Shown: positions 33,141 through 45,666 of the stretch, piece after piece
Layout of the letters: each line of letters opens with the position of its first letter
How positions within the stretch are numbered: position 1 is the first letter of the stretch
Source: Arthrinium phaeospermum
Lineage: Eukaryota; Ascomycota; Sordariomycetes; Amphisphaeriales; Apiosporaceae
Direction of reading: 5' to 3'
Assembly (NCBI GenBank): GCA_006503535.1
Contig: QYRS01000013.1
Location: 992,001 to 1,056,000, forward strand
Length of the DNA: 64,000 nt
Program-made: the position numbers and the translations under genes
The notes under the pieces: generated by a model
What the model saw: only the letters and a program-made list of their open reading frames with translations
Told to the model about the DNA's origin: nothing
The model's database searches: none

Positions 33141-36116
33141 TCACAGCGCCCACTCGTTCTTGTTATCGTTGGGGCCAACGAAGGGCTCATCAATCCGCTT
33201 GATGGCGTACTCACTACATAGGATGCTGCGAGAATGGTTAGCAAAACGAGCTGGGTACACATCGTCGCATAGTTGTAAGCCAGGAGTCGGCTCAGTAACT
33301 CACCAGGCAGACGCAACCAGTGCATCAAGCTCTGCGACCATAGCATCCTTCTCGGCGCCATTGACGAGGCCTTTGCTGATCTTCACCTGGCACTCCCGGA
33401 TGCGCTTGCTCTTACCGACACCAGCTTGCTCCAAGACTTTTCGGCCTAGACAATCCGAGTGGAAGGCGTGCTGGCAGGGAAACACGAAGAACTGCCGGCT
33501 TAAGAGCGGCAGGCTGCAGACATAGCACTTCTCCCCCGGTTCAACAATAGCGTAGCGGTGATCAAGCGCGGCAATGTCTACCTTGATGTTTGCTGCTGTC
33601 TGTGAACTTTCGTCCATCTCCTTCTTGAGCCCGTCAATGTTACGACTGTAGTCCTCGAGTGCGTTGCAAATCTCCTCTTTGAAGTCGTCGATGACGACGA
33701 AGTCCGGGAAGAACGGAATCAGATCCTCAATCTTGAGCAGATCACAACGTTTGAGAAACTCGATCGCCGGCTTCATGCCGCTAGACTGTGAGATGACCTT
33801 CTTGGCTACTGCGAGCCACAGCTTCTTCCGCAAGGCCGGATTCCACATGGGGCGATCGGCTATGTCCGATGCATTGTCAATATCGTCGTGCGATAGTGCC
33901 AAGTCAACTGCTTGCACATATTGCCCCATGTTGGTGTATATGTGAACACACGACAAGGTGCGCTTGTGCTGGATGCAAAGACGAAGGGCAAAGTCTGGGT
34001 CAAACCCTGGCTCCTCTCCTTGTGCTTTGAGATACTCGAGTAGTTTCGACTCATCTTTACTCGGGTGGGAGGCGTAGATGGAGATGACGGTGTTGTGGAC
34101 TGCCGCATCAGTTGAGTTGAGCTGATTGATTACGTAGAGTAGGTAGCGGGCGGCTTGGTTGTGTGCGAGTGGCCCTGAAAAGTTCTGGTTGTAATCCAGA
34201 AGCGCCGGGATGATCTTGCGGGTTTGCAGGTCAGGGTGTCTCATCAGAACCTCAACCAAATCGTGGCCTACGTGGGCCATTAAGACGCTACTGTATCTGT
34301 AGAAGACTTCCGGATCCGTCTGCTTCTTAAGAACATCCAGGGCATCGTTCCAGCGTTCTCGCTGAACCCAGTACGACAGGACATAGTTATAGTCATTGAC
34401 CGCGTTCGCATAGAAAAGGAGCTCCTCCTCGCGAGCATGACTACTAATCATGTCGTATACAGTCTTGCGATCCAGATCCGACTTGTGCCGGTTGACAAAC
34501 TCGTGAAACTCGTCTCGTACAGAGGAAAGTTGCTCTCGAGATTGGTCGGTGTTAAGATTCTCAACCAGCTCCGCCTCAGTCTTGATGGTATCTTCGAGCG
34601 TATTCAGCTTGGCCATGAAGATCTCGACAAGCCATGCAGCAATCATCATTCTCTGCATGGTCGATGTCTTCTTGTAAGTGTTGAGTTTTGTGACCAAGTA
34701 CTTTCGAAGGGCGTCATTCTGCTGGTTGTCGATGAACGTCAGAGCAACCTCCTCGAATGGCTTGCTGCTCTTTCCGTACACGCCCGCCGCCTCCACGAAC
34801 AGGCCTTTGGAGGCCAAGTAGTCGCCCGAGGCGATGGCCACCGCATCTTTCTGCGCCAGCGTGCCGGCATGTTGCAGAGCGAGGTCGAAGTTCTGCCTTT
34901 CCAACATTATCCGCCAAATATCTCGGGCCTCGTCGCGGACCACGACTTCGAAGATTTCCTGGGCGGTGAACAGCCAGAATGTGTTCTTCTGCTGGTCGAC
35001 ATAGAGACCTAGAGCCCTTTGGCCTTGTTCGAGGATCGTTTGGTCGTACACGGTAGAGCCCGTCAGCCGGTTGTTGGCCACGACGCGCCTCCCAACGAGG
35101 CTGACCATATGCCACTGTGTCAGTATGGCTGCTTCGATGTGCTCCGCCGAGGCCCTCTTGGACGAGACGATCTGGGACCTAGGCAACAGCTTGGACTCGG
35201 CAAGGATTTTGTTGCCAAGCTCAGGGGCTGCAGGCACGGTCAAGAGCTTGCCGTGGTATATACCGTGCGACGACAGCCACGCGAACGCCCGATCCGGCGC
35301 CACATCATCGTATGACTTGACGTCGGGCGAGTCGGGCGTCACGGCCAACGCCGAAGGAGCGGCAGTCGGGCTCCGGGACAGCTCGTGGACGACGGGCTGC
35401 TCCGCGTCGAATAGCTTTGTATAGATGGAACCGCTGCCCTCGTGGTGGCCCCGGCCAACTCTGCCTACGAGATGGAACAGGCGAGTCTGCGTGCTGATGA
35501 CAACCCTCCTGATGTCAGACTTGCCGCCCAGGTTGTCCACCCACAGCCCAGCGACCGGGCCGTCAGGCAGCTTTTGCAAGATCTTGAGGTATTTCTCTTC
35601 CTTACGATAGAACTCATTCGTGCTCTCAATGAATGTCTCGTATATGTTTCCGTCCGACGCCCCCAGCAGGATCTCGCGTGTCGAGGCGGTCGGCAGCGAG
35701 GGATTCCATGCTATCGACTCAATTGAGACGCCGCGCAGCCGGCCCAGGGGTCTGGGCTGGCGCGACTGGGAATGCAGATAGTAGTTGTCCCCTAGCGAGG
35801 TGCATATGAGTAGGTGGGAGGCGGTCGGGTCGAGGAACATGCGGCGGATGACGCCCACCTCGGAGGGCTTCTTGGGAAGGTCGATATCGTCGATGTCCTC
35901 GGGTCGGTTGAGGTCAATGCGCAGGATGCGACCGTTGGACAGGGCCAGCACCAGCACGTTGTTGGCGACCTGGGCTGCGACGAAGTCGGCGGCGATGGAA
36001 AATTGGAGTTGGACCCTCTCGACCTCGAAGATGGGCAGACCACCCTCGCCGGTCAACTCGGACAGCATGCCGCTGCCATCGGGGGCAGCGAAGCCATTTG
36101 ATCCGTCCAGCGCCAT
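33141..36116 (-). CDS. vps18: Vps18/Pep3, core subunit of the HOPS and CORVET tethering complexes
   Basis: Exons 36116-33304 and 33225-33141, intron 33303-33226 (GTGAGT, GCTAAC, CGCAG), 965 residues. The N-terminal third matches the Pep3/Vps18/deep-orange propeller (LPIFEVERVQLQFSI; ILRIDLNRPEDIDDIDLPKK). A helical clathrin-repeat region follows. The C-terminal RING-H2 begins at CYVCSLPLL near residue 863, continues through FPCQHAFHSDCLGRKVLEQA, and ends with CILC near 937. The last Cys pair is coded by the second exon: the unspliced frame would stop at SAW and lack it, so this 85-nt exon is required. Vps18 supports vesicle tethering and fusion at endosomes and the vacuole. Length and domain order agree with the family. 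Confidence 0.95.
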
Positions 36117-37006
36117 TGCTGCTTCACCTGCTCATGTTGCAAGCCGCAAGTAAGCCAAAGCAGCGCCGTGACTGCTGGGCAATCAAGATGTACTGAGAAG
36201 ACGGGGTAATCAATCGATTTCGCGTTGCACTACTGTAGATTGTGATTGTTGTCCCGGGATCGCTTGGAGGTAAACCGCAGCCTTGCAGCTTGCTATGTCG
36301 GGGGACGGAGCCAGAGGAGTGTCGGTGACGTGCCCTTACTAGGTATGTACATAGGTAGGTACCTGGAGCTCTTGAGCTCCAACCCAACCACCCAAAGTTA
36401 AGCACCTATCCCCAGCACCCCAGTAGCTAACAGCGTGCTAAGGTCGGCTGTAAGTACAACAACCATCATCCCGTTCTAAACTTTGCTTTTGATTCATGAT
36501 CATATTGAGCACCACCGACGTTATGTCTTCATATTGGATGATTGGTTTATCCATCTACATACCCAGTGCAGTCATGTTCGAGATCATTCACAAGGTAAAT
36601 ATGCATTGGACGTAGAACGATTATACTTGAGCGGGTATTTTGGGTGTAGTATGCTCGGTTATCTTAGCTAATTACATATATGTATAGATAGGTATATAGT
36701 GGAAGTAAAAGGTGCAGGTGTATACAGTTGGTATTTCGAAACAATCGTTCCTCATGTTCCCTCTCTATACAAGAAGCTGCATGGGTTTTTCCAAAAAAGA
36801 CCAAAGCAATAAGGTACAAGAAGCATATAGAGACCCCCTTTCGATCGACTCAATATATCGTTCAATGCCAGCCAACTGAGGTAGATGGCTTTGCGGCATG
36901 CCCTAGATAGCCTGATAAAGCAGTCCACGGGTTTCTTTAGTAGACATTGATGGCAGTTTGCGGTAGCGCAGAACACAAGCTCGCGTCTGCTGCGGGCCAT
37001 GGAGGC
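36117..37006. other. Intergenic, promoter of vps18
   Basis: About 890 bases with TAGGTA words (36338-36363) and no supported gene. Confidence 0.6.
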
Positions 37007-38650
37007 TCATTCTCTCGGCTGAAGCTCTTCATCGACTTCTAACGTCTGCGACTCGGGACAGGCGGTCCAAGGGCTCGGCCGCGGCGTAGTCTCGGGTTTC
37101 CGAGCCGTGATCACCCTGATTTTGATGATAAATCCTTTAGCTTTCTCGTAGTTGTAGATGATGGAAAGCATCTCGCTCCGTATCACCTCTGACACCCTTC
37201 TGACTTCCTCGGGCATCCACCCCATGTGCCTCGTGAGAAGCCTCATACTGGTGGGCTCGATCCCCTCGGTCACGCTGTGGAGGCACAGGTAGCCGGTGGA
37301 CATTTCGCGGGGGCTCAACGGCAGGGCGTGATCGGTGACTCTGATGTCGACGAAACCGGCATCGTATAGCAGTCTCGGTTCCAGGTGCGCAACGTTCCGC
37401 GGCCTCCCGGACAGGAGGGAACCCTGGAGGACATCCCTGGCAGCCCTATGAATGACTGATGATGGTTCGAAGTTGGAAAAGAAGTTGCCGAAACCATCGT
37501 ATTCGTTCAGATCGAGCACTTCAATCCAGCCACCTGGTTTGGTGACCCGGAAAGCTTGTTTGTAGACGGCGGACCAGTCTCTGAACGCTCCCACCATGTT
37601 CCGAAAATGCACCAGGTCATAATGGTCATTGGGCCGTTCCCCTGTCTGTGTCAGTGGCCGGAATCCAGTCCCTCGTGGTAGGTTTGGGGGGGCCCAAAAG
37701 ACGGGATACTCACAATGCATCTCGGCATCGTCTATCTCAAAGAACACGTTGGGATGAACCGATTTCGGGAAGACGTTGGCGATGTCGATCCCGGTCACCT
37801 CGCAATCCTTATACAAATCGGCCATGTCCTCGACCCATTCGCCCGTACCGGCGCCAACATCCAATATGTGGGTCGGATCGTCGAGGGGCGCGGTCGTGAG
37901 CTCCCCGTCGAACATGCCCATGTAGACGGTATGCAACAGCAGGAGTCTTTCCTGTTCGGCGGGGTCGTTGGGCATGTAATACTCCCCGCAATAGCGCCGC
38001 CCGTTCTCCCAGACGTAGTCGATATCCGCCGAGGCGATGGAGCGGGTAGAGTTTCTTGAACGACGGCTTTTCAGTCATGCGCTTGGGTGGGCGAGCGGGC
38101 CATTTCAAAAAGTATTTACTCACAGCGTCGCGCCATCCTCGTTGTCTCCGTCCTCGTGTTCGTGGAATGTCCGTCTCCCCCCATGATATATGGAATACGC
38201 AGGAAAAGCTGTTGGCGCCTGGAGCGAAAGCAGGTCTATTGGCAGCCCGTACTCGGATGTCTGTTCGGCATCATTGTCGTCTTCTGCTAAGCTTCGAACC
38301 AGCTCATGCGCTTGGGAGCTGGCCGCGCCGCTGCTCAAAAAGTCGCTCGACTCGTCTTCGGACGTTATGCTGCCCCCTTCTAGATCCGGCAGATCACCAT
38401 GGCCGTTGCCTGGGGCATCTTCGGTGTCGGTGACAATGCAATCGATAATATCTACGTGCGGCGGAGCGGCTTCTCCAGGTGTCCCTTGCGATTCCATGCC
38501 TAACACTGTTACGCGCTCTTGGGCACTACCTGCTTCTTCTGTATTTCCTCCTCTTCCCCATGACAATCGACTTGGGGTGTCCGGATCTTTTGTCGGGCGC
38601 CGGTGTGATTGGGTGGTGGTGAGTGAGTCCGGGGTAGAGTAGGTACCCAA
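37007..38650 (-). CDS. SAM-dependent methyltransferase, LaeA/UMTA-like
   Basis: Exons 38650-38124, 38066-37714 and 37641-37007 (introns 57 and 72 nt, both GTGAGT donors) give 504 residues. The first 175 residues are acidic and Ser/Thr-rich, without a domain. The methyltransferase domain starts at DYVWENGRRYCGEYYMPND near 192 and has SAM motif I ILDVGAGTGEW near 243-253, ITGIDI-like motif II (EVTGIDIANVFP) and DLVHFRNMVGAF. KPGGWIEVLDLNEYDG is the usual post-motif strand. This is the large fungal family that includes LaeA and plant-pathogen UMTA proteins. LaeA regulates secondary metabolism and development, but most paralogues are orphan enzymes, so the substrate and role here are open. Without the first splice the N-terminal WENGRRY motif, which is conserved in the family, would be lost. 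Confidence 0.85.
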
Positions 38651-39919
38651 GGTAAGTAGGAGGTAGGTAGCGCAACGGGGACGATGTTACGAAGACGGGC
38701 AAAAAATGGACGAATCTCTGGCGTTTGCTAAGCCATTTTCAAAGAAAGAAGAACAGTCAGGCGCAGGGACATACTTGGAACCCTACCAATACTTGGATGC
38801 TTGTTTTTTTTTTTTTTTTCCTGTCTCTGAACGGGACAGCATGGAGAACGGGATTAGATCGGTGCCACCCCCATCTGGTCTGGTTGCCGTTAGCCAAGAC
38901 TACCTGGTAGCCAGGAACATTGAACCAATCTACATGCTGAGCCGGACAAGGTGTTGGTCAATAAGCGTGCCAGGGAGCCGGGCCCTATCGGCATGTGTTC
39001 GATATACTCCACCACATGACCCAAATCGCTATGGTTCCCTGTCGTCTCCGTACCTGTCCACTGTGTCTGCCTATATACGGCTCCTCATTACCAAGCCGTG
39101 CCAGTTTTCTGTCCGGAATCCATCCTCCAGGTACGCGCGGGGTTCCAGAACTGATATCCAACGGAACCGCACAATTTTCCCAGGCCACGGTACGCCCACC
39201 CATCCCTGTTGGATGTCTACGTACATCTATATAACCTTAAGTGCTGTGCCGCTCCCTCCCTACCTCATATCGCACTGCTGCTGTCTTGGGCCAGGCTTGC
39301 TTGGGTGAAATCGCCCCGGTGAGCGGGGAAGCGATCCTGCAGCTGAGCTGGTTCAGTTGGGCTGCTATGCTTGAGAAGACCCGAGTCAATCGATCGGTCC
39401 TTGACCAGGCCCGTGACTCAGATCCCGGCACGTGGCATCTGATCCTCCTATTCATAACCTCGCTAGCAAATGCATCGGCCAGACATCCAATAAGATGCAT
39501 GCACTTCTCCTAAACTGGTATGCTGCGACGTTGCGATCAATGGAAAGTTCCATGCCGAGTGAGTTTCCACCGTACACCAGGGTGGGCCTTTCTCGCTTTC
39601 AACTCACCAGGGGACTGATTGGATGTGTTGATATCTTGGAGCCATCTGTCAAATCATTTACGTCCGCAGTTCATAATCAGACGGAGTGCTCGTTGTTTTC
39701 AAGGATCATGTCGCGAGGGATATCTAATTTCTTTTCCTTCTTTCTGTAGGCCATGCAGCCGTCTGTAGCGCGAGATCTAGATGCTACCAACCGGATCGTT
39801 GCGGACGGACAAAGCCTCCACGGCCTACAGGGCGCCCTCTAACTCCTGGCTACATACCACAAATGCAACGCCCAAATAATACTACACGCTTGAAAACACA
39901 TCAAGCAGCCATGAGACTT
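38651..39919. other. Intergenic
   Basis: Promoter of the LaeA-like gene, a poly-T run at about 38803-38819, and about 1 kb without a convincing gene. The 200-codon frame at 38706-39308 begins beside the poly-T run and shows no domain. Confidence 0.5.
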
Positions 39920-41339
39920 CTACGAGAGAACCTCCTCGACCTTTCTCTTCTTCGCCGACTGGGGCTCATCGCAGATCTCCTCCTTGTCGGAAACCACCTC
40001 GGTCTCGACAACAATCGGGAATGGGCTCAGAACCTTGCTGATGTCACCCCACCATTGCTCGCCAAATCGCCTGTACCAGTCCACCGTGATCTTGAGACCT
40101 TCGGCAAATGGTGTTTTCTGGTCCCACCCAAGCTGGCGGAGCTTGGTGCCGTCAACCGCGTATCGGTGGTCGTTGAATGGGCGATCATGTGTGTATTTGA
40201 CCCATTTGTCAAACTCGGCCTTATCCTCAGAGGCAATGCCCAACTCCTTCAAGAGCATTCCACAGAGCTGGATGTTGGAAATCTCATCGTAGGAGCCGAC
40301 ATTGTAGATGTGGCCCAGCGTGCCCTTGTGAAGGATGGTGTCAAACGCATCTGCTGCATCTCCGGCGAAGAGATACCTTCGTGTGGGCGAGCCATCACCA
40401 TGCAGGACCGTGGGCCGTTTGCGGTTCAGCAAGCAGGTGAACTTGGGGATGATCTCTGCCATCAATTTAGCAAGGTCGCCCTCCAGACATGCACATGGGC
40501 TGCAGCAACTTACTCTCGGGAAATTGGTGGGGCCCGTATACGTTGTTGCTCCGTACAATGATGACGGGAAGCTTGAAGCTCTTCATGTACGAGTTGACAA
40601 GCATCTCGGCGGCCGCCTTGCTGGCCGCGTAGGGGTTGGTCGGTGCTAGGATGCTTGTCTCCAAGAGGTCGTCGTCGTCATCCTTCACCTCACCATACAC
40701 CTCATCAGTGGATATGTGAATGAATCTCTTAATGCCGATCTTCTTGGCGCTCTCAAGCATGACGTGAGTGCCATAGACATTGGTATGAGTGAAGCCATAG
40801 GAGTTTCCGAAGCTCAGATCAACATGAGATTGTGCTGCAAAGTGGAACACGGTGTCGATGTTGTGGCGCTCCATGCAATCCAAAACCTCCGAAGGGTTTG
40901 TGATGTCACCATGGTAGAAGGTGAAGTTCCGCTTGTCATTGAGCATGCGGGTGTTGTTCAGCGACGAGCAGTAGTCCAGCTTGTCGAACGAGACAATGTT
41001 GTAGGCATGGGGGTACGTCAGAGTAAGGTGACGGACAAGCCAGCAAGCACTGTTTCCCGGGTCAACTCGGTTGCACTAAAGGATGCGGTGCGTTGCTACA
41101 GGCCAAACCACTTACATAAAACCGGCGCCGCCGGTGATCATAATGTTCTTGGTATCCGGAAGGGGCTCGAACTTGGTGCTGCCTGTAAGAACAGGCGCGT
41201 CCTTCCAGACACCATAGTCCTCGAAGAATTGCCGCCCATTGGCTGAGGGGCCAGGCGGGTGGTTAGCGAGAGCTCAAAGGACAAACAAGCATCGACTGGG
41301 AAACTTACCGGTTTGCCCGTTGCTCTGACCGCCAGTCAT
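39920..41339 (-). CDS. UDP/dTDP-glucose 4,6-dehydratase (RmlB-like, extended SDR family)
   Basis: Exons 41339-41309, 41242-41116, 41049-40514 and 40455-39920 give 409 residues in phase. The NAD-binding motif MITGGAGFIACW (48-56) is split by intron 2. HFAAQSHVDLSFGNS is the usual substrate-pocket stretch. The catalytic set is TDE in HISTDEVYGE (167-169) plus YAASK (Tyr193, Lys197). Downstream are NNVYGPHQFPEKIIPKF and HGDGSPTRRYLF, hallmarks of 4,6-dehydratases. The enzyme makes NDP-4-keto-6-deoxyglucose, the first step to rhamnose or related 6-deoxysugars. In fungi the donor is usually UDP-glucose. The expected 3,5-epimerase/4-reductase partner is not in this window. The protein ends with a basic patch (AKKRKVEEVLS) that resembles a nuclear localisation signal and is unusual for a cytosolic enzyme. 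Confidence 0.93.
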
Positions 41340-44300
41340 CTTGTGTGGGTGTTTGTGCCAAGGAAAATCGAGTCCTGAAAAGCTTTGCGAGAATGAGAAG
41401 CCGTGCTGAAAAGAAAAGAAGCCAAGCTTTGAGAACGGGTGAGGGTGGGCGGTGTTTTAAACTATGGTTGGCAATGCGAAGAAGGGAAGGAAATATCGTG
41501 GTTGAAAAGGGCCCCTCAATTCCGCCGCGGACAGATATCCCAATCCCAAGCTGCTGCTGATCAAGGGAGTGAATACAACTCCCCGATGAGGGCGGTGTCT
41601 TATTACTGGTGGTTATGCCTAGTAATATTCACTGAAAGTATCCATCCCCCACTACAAGCGGTGGGTGCCGGGAATGCTTGGGTGCATAGGCAATCTGTGA
41701 TGATACGACGGCATTGGAGAGAAGAGAAAAAGGCTGTCTTACCGGCTGGGTTTGGCTGAGCCCTGCGAGCAACAAGGGTTGTTGTAACTGGAAGGGATGG
41801 ATGTCTGGTCTGGTACGAGCAAGGTCAGACTACCTCACGAGGTGCGGTGCGCTGGAAGTTGGTATTCTTAGTAAGAAGTCCAAGATAAGCATGCCCCCCT
41901 AGGTAATTTACGGTATGTAGGATATGGGAAAGGAGGTCAGGATGACAGGCATGAACGGGTCTTTCTTTTTGTCTCGACTCACCTCGCGCAAAGGTTCCTT
42001 TTTTTTCGGCTGGAGGTTTGGCGTTGTTGCGCAGCAATTGCAATTGCATACAACAACGGCTGGAGGGGAGGATTTGACGACGCGCTAGGGTGGACCCTGG
42101 ATTGTGCAGGTAGCAACAGGCGTGCAGCTAGGAACTCTGGTTGATAGTAGCAGCGGTAGATGCAGTTGTTTATAGACACTAGGTTGAGTTGAGGTAGGTC
42201 AGACTTATTACCTAGACATGGGAGATTGGGAGATGAGCGAGGTAGGTAGGCATAGGTAGGCTACCTATTATGTGTTATGTTCACTTGCTGAGTCAGGAAC
42301 AGCAACCCCTGCCCCGACCATTGAATACTTACCTACCTACCTACTTATGTACCAGGCAAAGTCAGCGGCAGCAACGTTGTACGAACACACACAGTCTCGA
42401 ATAGGAAACGGCAAGCACCATCTTTCATCCTTCAGCTGTCGCACAGCACAGAGCAGGCAACAGGCCTGGTCTTGCAATTTTACTTGTCGATTCCCACACA
42501 CAAGGAAGGTATTGCCCCGGCTGCCCTGGGAAACCCCTCTGGCTCTCTGGACCTGTTGGCAGAACTTTGGGGCCAACTCGAGCCAGCCACCCCACACGGG
42601 TGAGTGAAAAGTCCCTACAAGAGTATGAAGTCCGTCCGCGGCGTGGATAGATGAACTGATGGTCGAAACCCGTCTGGCCTGTCCGCAGTTCCATAACAGT
42701 CTAATTTGGTAAGCCTCGTAAGTTTGCGGTACTAGTAGGTAGACTCCTTGACTCCTAGAGCGTGCGTAGGTAATAAGGTATAGCCGGGCCAGTCTCCCAT
42801 GTCTCCCTCCTGCCATCTCGCAGACACGAGAGGGACGCTACTGGGCTGCTAGTACCACCGGCTACGACCGATTGATGCATCGGCTATCGATACATATGCC
42901 CCGAAAGGTCCTACATCTCTAGTGTGTTTAGGCTACCTCATGTTCATACCACCACCTGTGCCCCTGTGTTCTGCCCTGTGCCCCTTTGTTGCATCACCCT
43001 GTATAGTGATCCTCTCTTCGACGGTGTCTAGGGCTTGGAGAGTCGCATTGATCGACTCTTGAAGCGAAGGAAGACATGTTGATGTCTTGGCTGCGATGCA
43101 GTACCCGCCGATTAGCTTGGCAGGGGGGCTCAGAGACAGAGACATTCACCATGCCAAGCCCAGCTGGTGATGTGTGATGCTACGTGGGGGTAGGCGACTC
43201 GGACAAGCGGTGCCGACATCTATGGGGCTCTGCCTTCTACACCATACGGGAAGGGTGCCAGGTGCCGCGCAGAGGGCACCGGAGGGTAGGAGGGGCAGTT
43301 TGGGAGATCTCGAAGAGCATGTTGGAGGTGTAGTTTATCTGAATCTAAAGTGGGCGAGAAAGAAAAGATGCGAAACGTGCATGGACTAGCTGACGGTGGT
43401 TACTCGATAGAGCTCAGCTACCTCATACGGCCCAATTCTGCGAGTTGTTGAAAAACACGGTGCGTCGTCCGGAGCGCTCTATCAATCGGACGTCAGCTCG
43501 TGTAATCCATATTTTCAGCTCTGACGTGAGAGGCTCTATACATGTAGTAAGCTATGCGGTACAGCCCACGAGGTGAGATGAAAGTATGCTGTACATGTGG
43601 TGGGCAAATTTACCTTGGTCGCAAATTGGGGGGAGCGTGTATCGTATTACTGCCAAGATAGCCTTGTCCCATGACCCCATCACCGCTCCCGACACGAGAC
43701 TCGTGTTTTGGTCGGGCTATCTGGTGGTTTGGTTTCTATCGTTTTCCCAGATCAAAACGTGCTGTAACTTTGGGTCATTCCACAAAATACTAATCTCCAC
43801 GACTGGTGCTTCGGGAGGCTCGGGTTCTACGACTGCAGGGTTTGCGCAAAGCAGTCCTCGCAGTGCAGCCGCCAACGCCATGCTGCGACTTGCAACACAA
43901 GATACCCATCTTACACCTCTTCGTGGAGATGATGTTGGGCATGTAGCTTCAAAGATGCTGCACCGCCCAACGTGGGTGCACCAGTACGCGCTAGCACCAG
44001 AAGTGTCTGTCTGGTGTGAACCTTGAGAGGCTGTACTGTACCTACGCGCACCTACTACTTTAATAGGCTACTCCATACCACCACTAGCAACCCGGGCATG
44101 CGTATGTGTATGTGCATGTACGCACGTATATGCCTACCTGACGCAATACCACCAACAACCAATTGGAAGCCAATAGACGGGCGCAGTTGGTCTCGGGAGG
44201 TGATGACAGACGAGGCAAGGCAAGGTGTGTACGGATTCTCACCTCATTAAACTATTAATAACCGTGAGTCGTTCGGCAGGATTTAGGCCAATACCCCACG

Positions 44301-44430
44301 TTCTTAAATGTAGGTATGTACATCATAGGTCAATGTTTGTTGCACGCAGATAGAGGCCACACGATCTTCAATGTTCTTGGATAAACAAGATTGAGTCTAC
44401 AATATGGGACGTTCATACCAAACACTGGCA

Positions 44431-44454
44431 GCCTGGCCTGGCCTGGCCTGGCCT
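44431..44454. repeat. (CCTGG)n short tandem repeat
   Basis: Four to five copies of a CCTGG pentamer in intergenic DNA. Confidence 0.9.
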
Positions 44455-45411
44455 TCAATATTGCGATTTTCGGCAAGCCACATGCCATGCCAGCTGCATG
44501 TGCATTGCATGTATGGCCTGCAGAAAAGTACCTGTAGGTACCGAACGGGCTACTTACTCATTGGAGGTAGCAAGTAGCAATCATCATTGATTGATGTAGG
44601 TTAATGCTGCATATAATTGATTCAAGTGCCCGCCTACATTGGAAGCCAAGAAGCCCAACATGAGGAAGCTCCTCTCCAACCTAAAGCACATACATACACA
44701 CATTACATGCAGCCAGCAGTTCTCCTTCCTCCCCCTTGCCCACTTTATCTCCAGCTCCAGTCTTGTGCTCCAGTCTAAGCAGTCTCTGGAAACGTTTCTT
44801 GACACAGCCTGCTTGCCAGATCCTCCGCAGTGTCGTTTCTGGCGTGCCGTTTAAGCCGTTCACCTTTAGTTCCTCCAGGCTACGATCGCCTGTTCGCTGG
44901 CCTGGCGAAGCGCATCATCCCGGGGGGCGGGCCAGAGAAGCAATCGAAGCGTGCTTCCAGATGCAGCCCGCTTCTGTCGACTCCACCACTTAAGGCCAGG
45001 CACCAGATTGAGACAACCAGCGACGAACCCTGCAGAAGCCGCCCTCCACTCCCTACCACTCGCACTCAGCTTGCATTCATTCGTAGTACAAGTAGGCCGA
45101 ACAAGCACATCGCGAACCAAACATCGAGAGCCAACCAGACCGGGAGGACATTCGGAAATTTGATTACTCGTAATCGCAATTAACTACTCTCCCCTCGCAT
45201 TCCTTGCTGCCCACTCCACCCCATCCCGTCCTATCTATCTATCCCATCCTTAAACAGGCCGACTGATCCTCTGATCCTCGCTGTCTTCGCTGGCGGCACG
45301 GCACATCACTTCTTTTTTAACTCCATTCCGCTTCCATCCATCCTGTGCTGTCGCCCACACCCTGTCGCCCGTCACGTCACGTCACCCAGACTCCATCCGC
45401 CTACGACCAAA

Positions 45412-45436
45412 GACCAGACCAGACCAGACCAGACCC
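45412..45436. repeat. (GACCA)n short tandem repeat
   Basis: Five copies of GACCA/AGACC in the presumed leader of the transporter gene at 45667. Confidence 0.9.
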
Positions 45437-45666
45437 GGCCACACCATACTGTCAGCCTAGTGCATTACTTCATCTGGGGAGGCCCTTGGAACTTCCGAAA
45501 TCCTAAATCCGTAGCTCCCACACACCAAACCCGACAACCTGGAACTTCAGCGCGCGGCCCGCCGAGTCAGCTAGCTGCCACCACTTCAGAACAGCCATAA
45601 TTTCGTTTTCTCTTTCCCTTCTGTCTCACTTCAGCCTGCAACAGCATCATTAAACGGCAACCCATC

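Larger units (their letters stand above)
41340..45666. other. Intergenic, 4.3 kb
   Basis: Upstream of the dehydratase (minus) and of the transporter (plus), so it carries both promoters. The last ~700 bases are C/T-rich and poor in AUG, fitting a long leader of the transporter mRNA. Tandem repeats are listed separately. No open frame has a recognisable domain. Confidence 0.5.

Noticed and set aside
38706..39308. 200-codon plus-strand frame
   Set aside because: Contains a Phe run coded by a poly-T tract, no domain, no splice pattern and unlikely composition.
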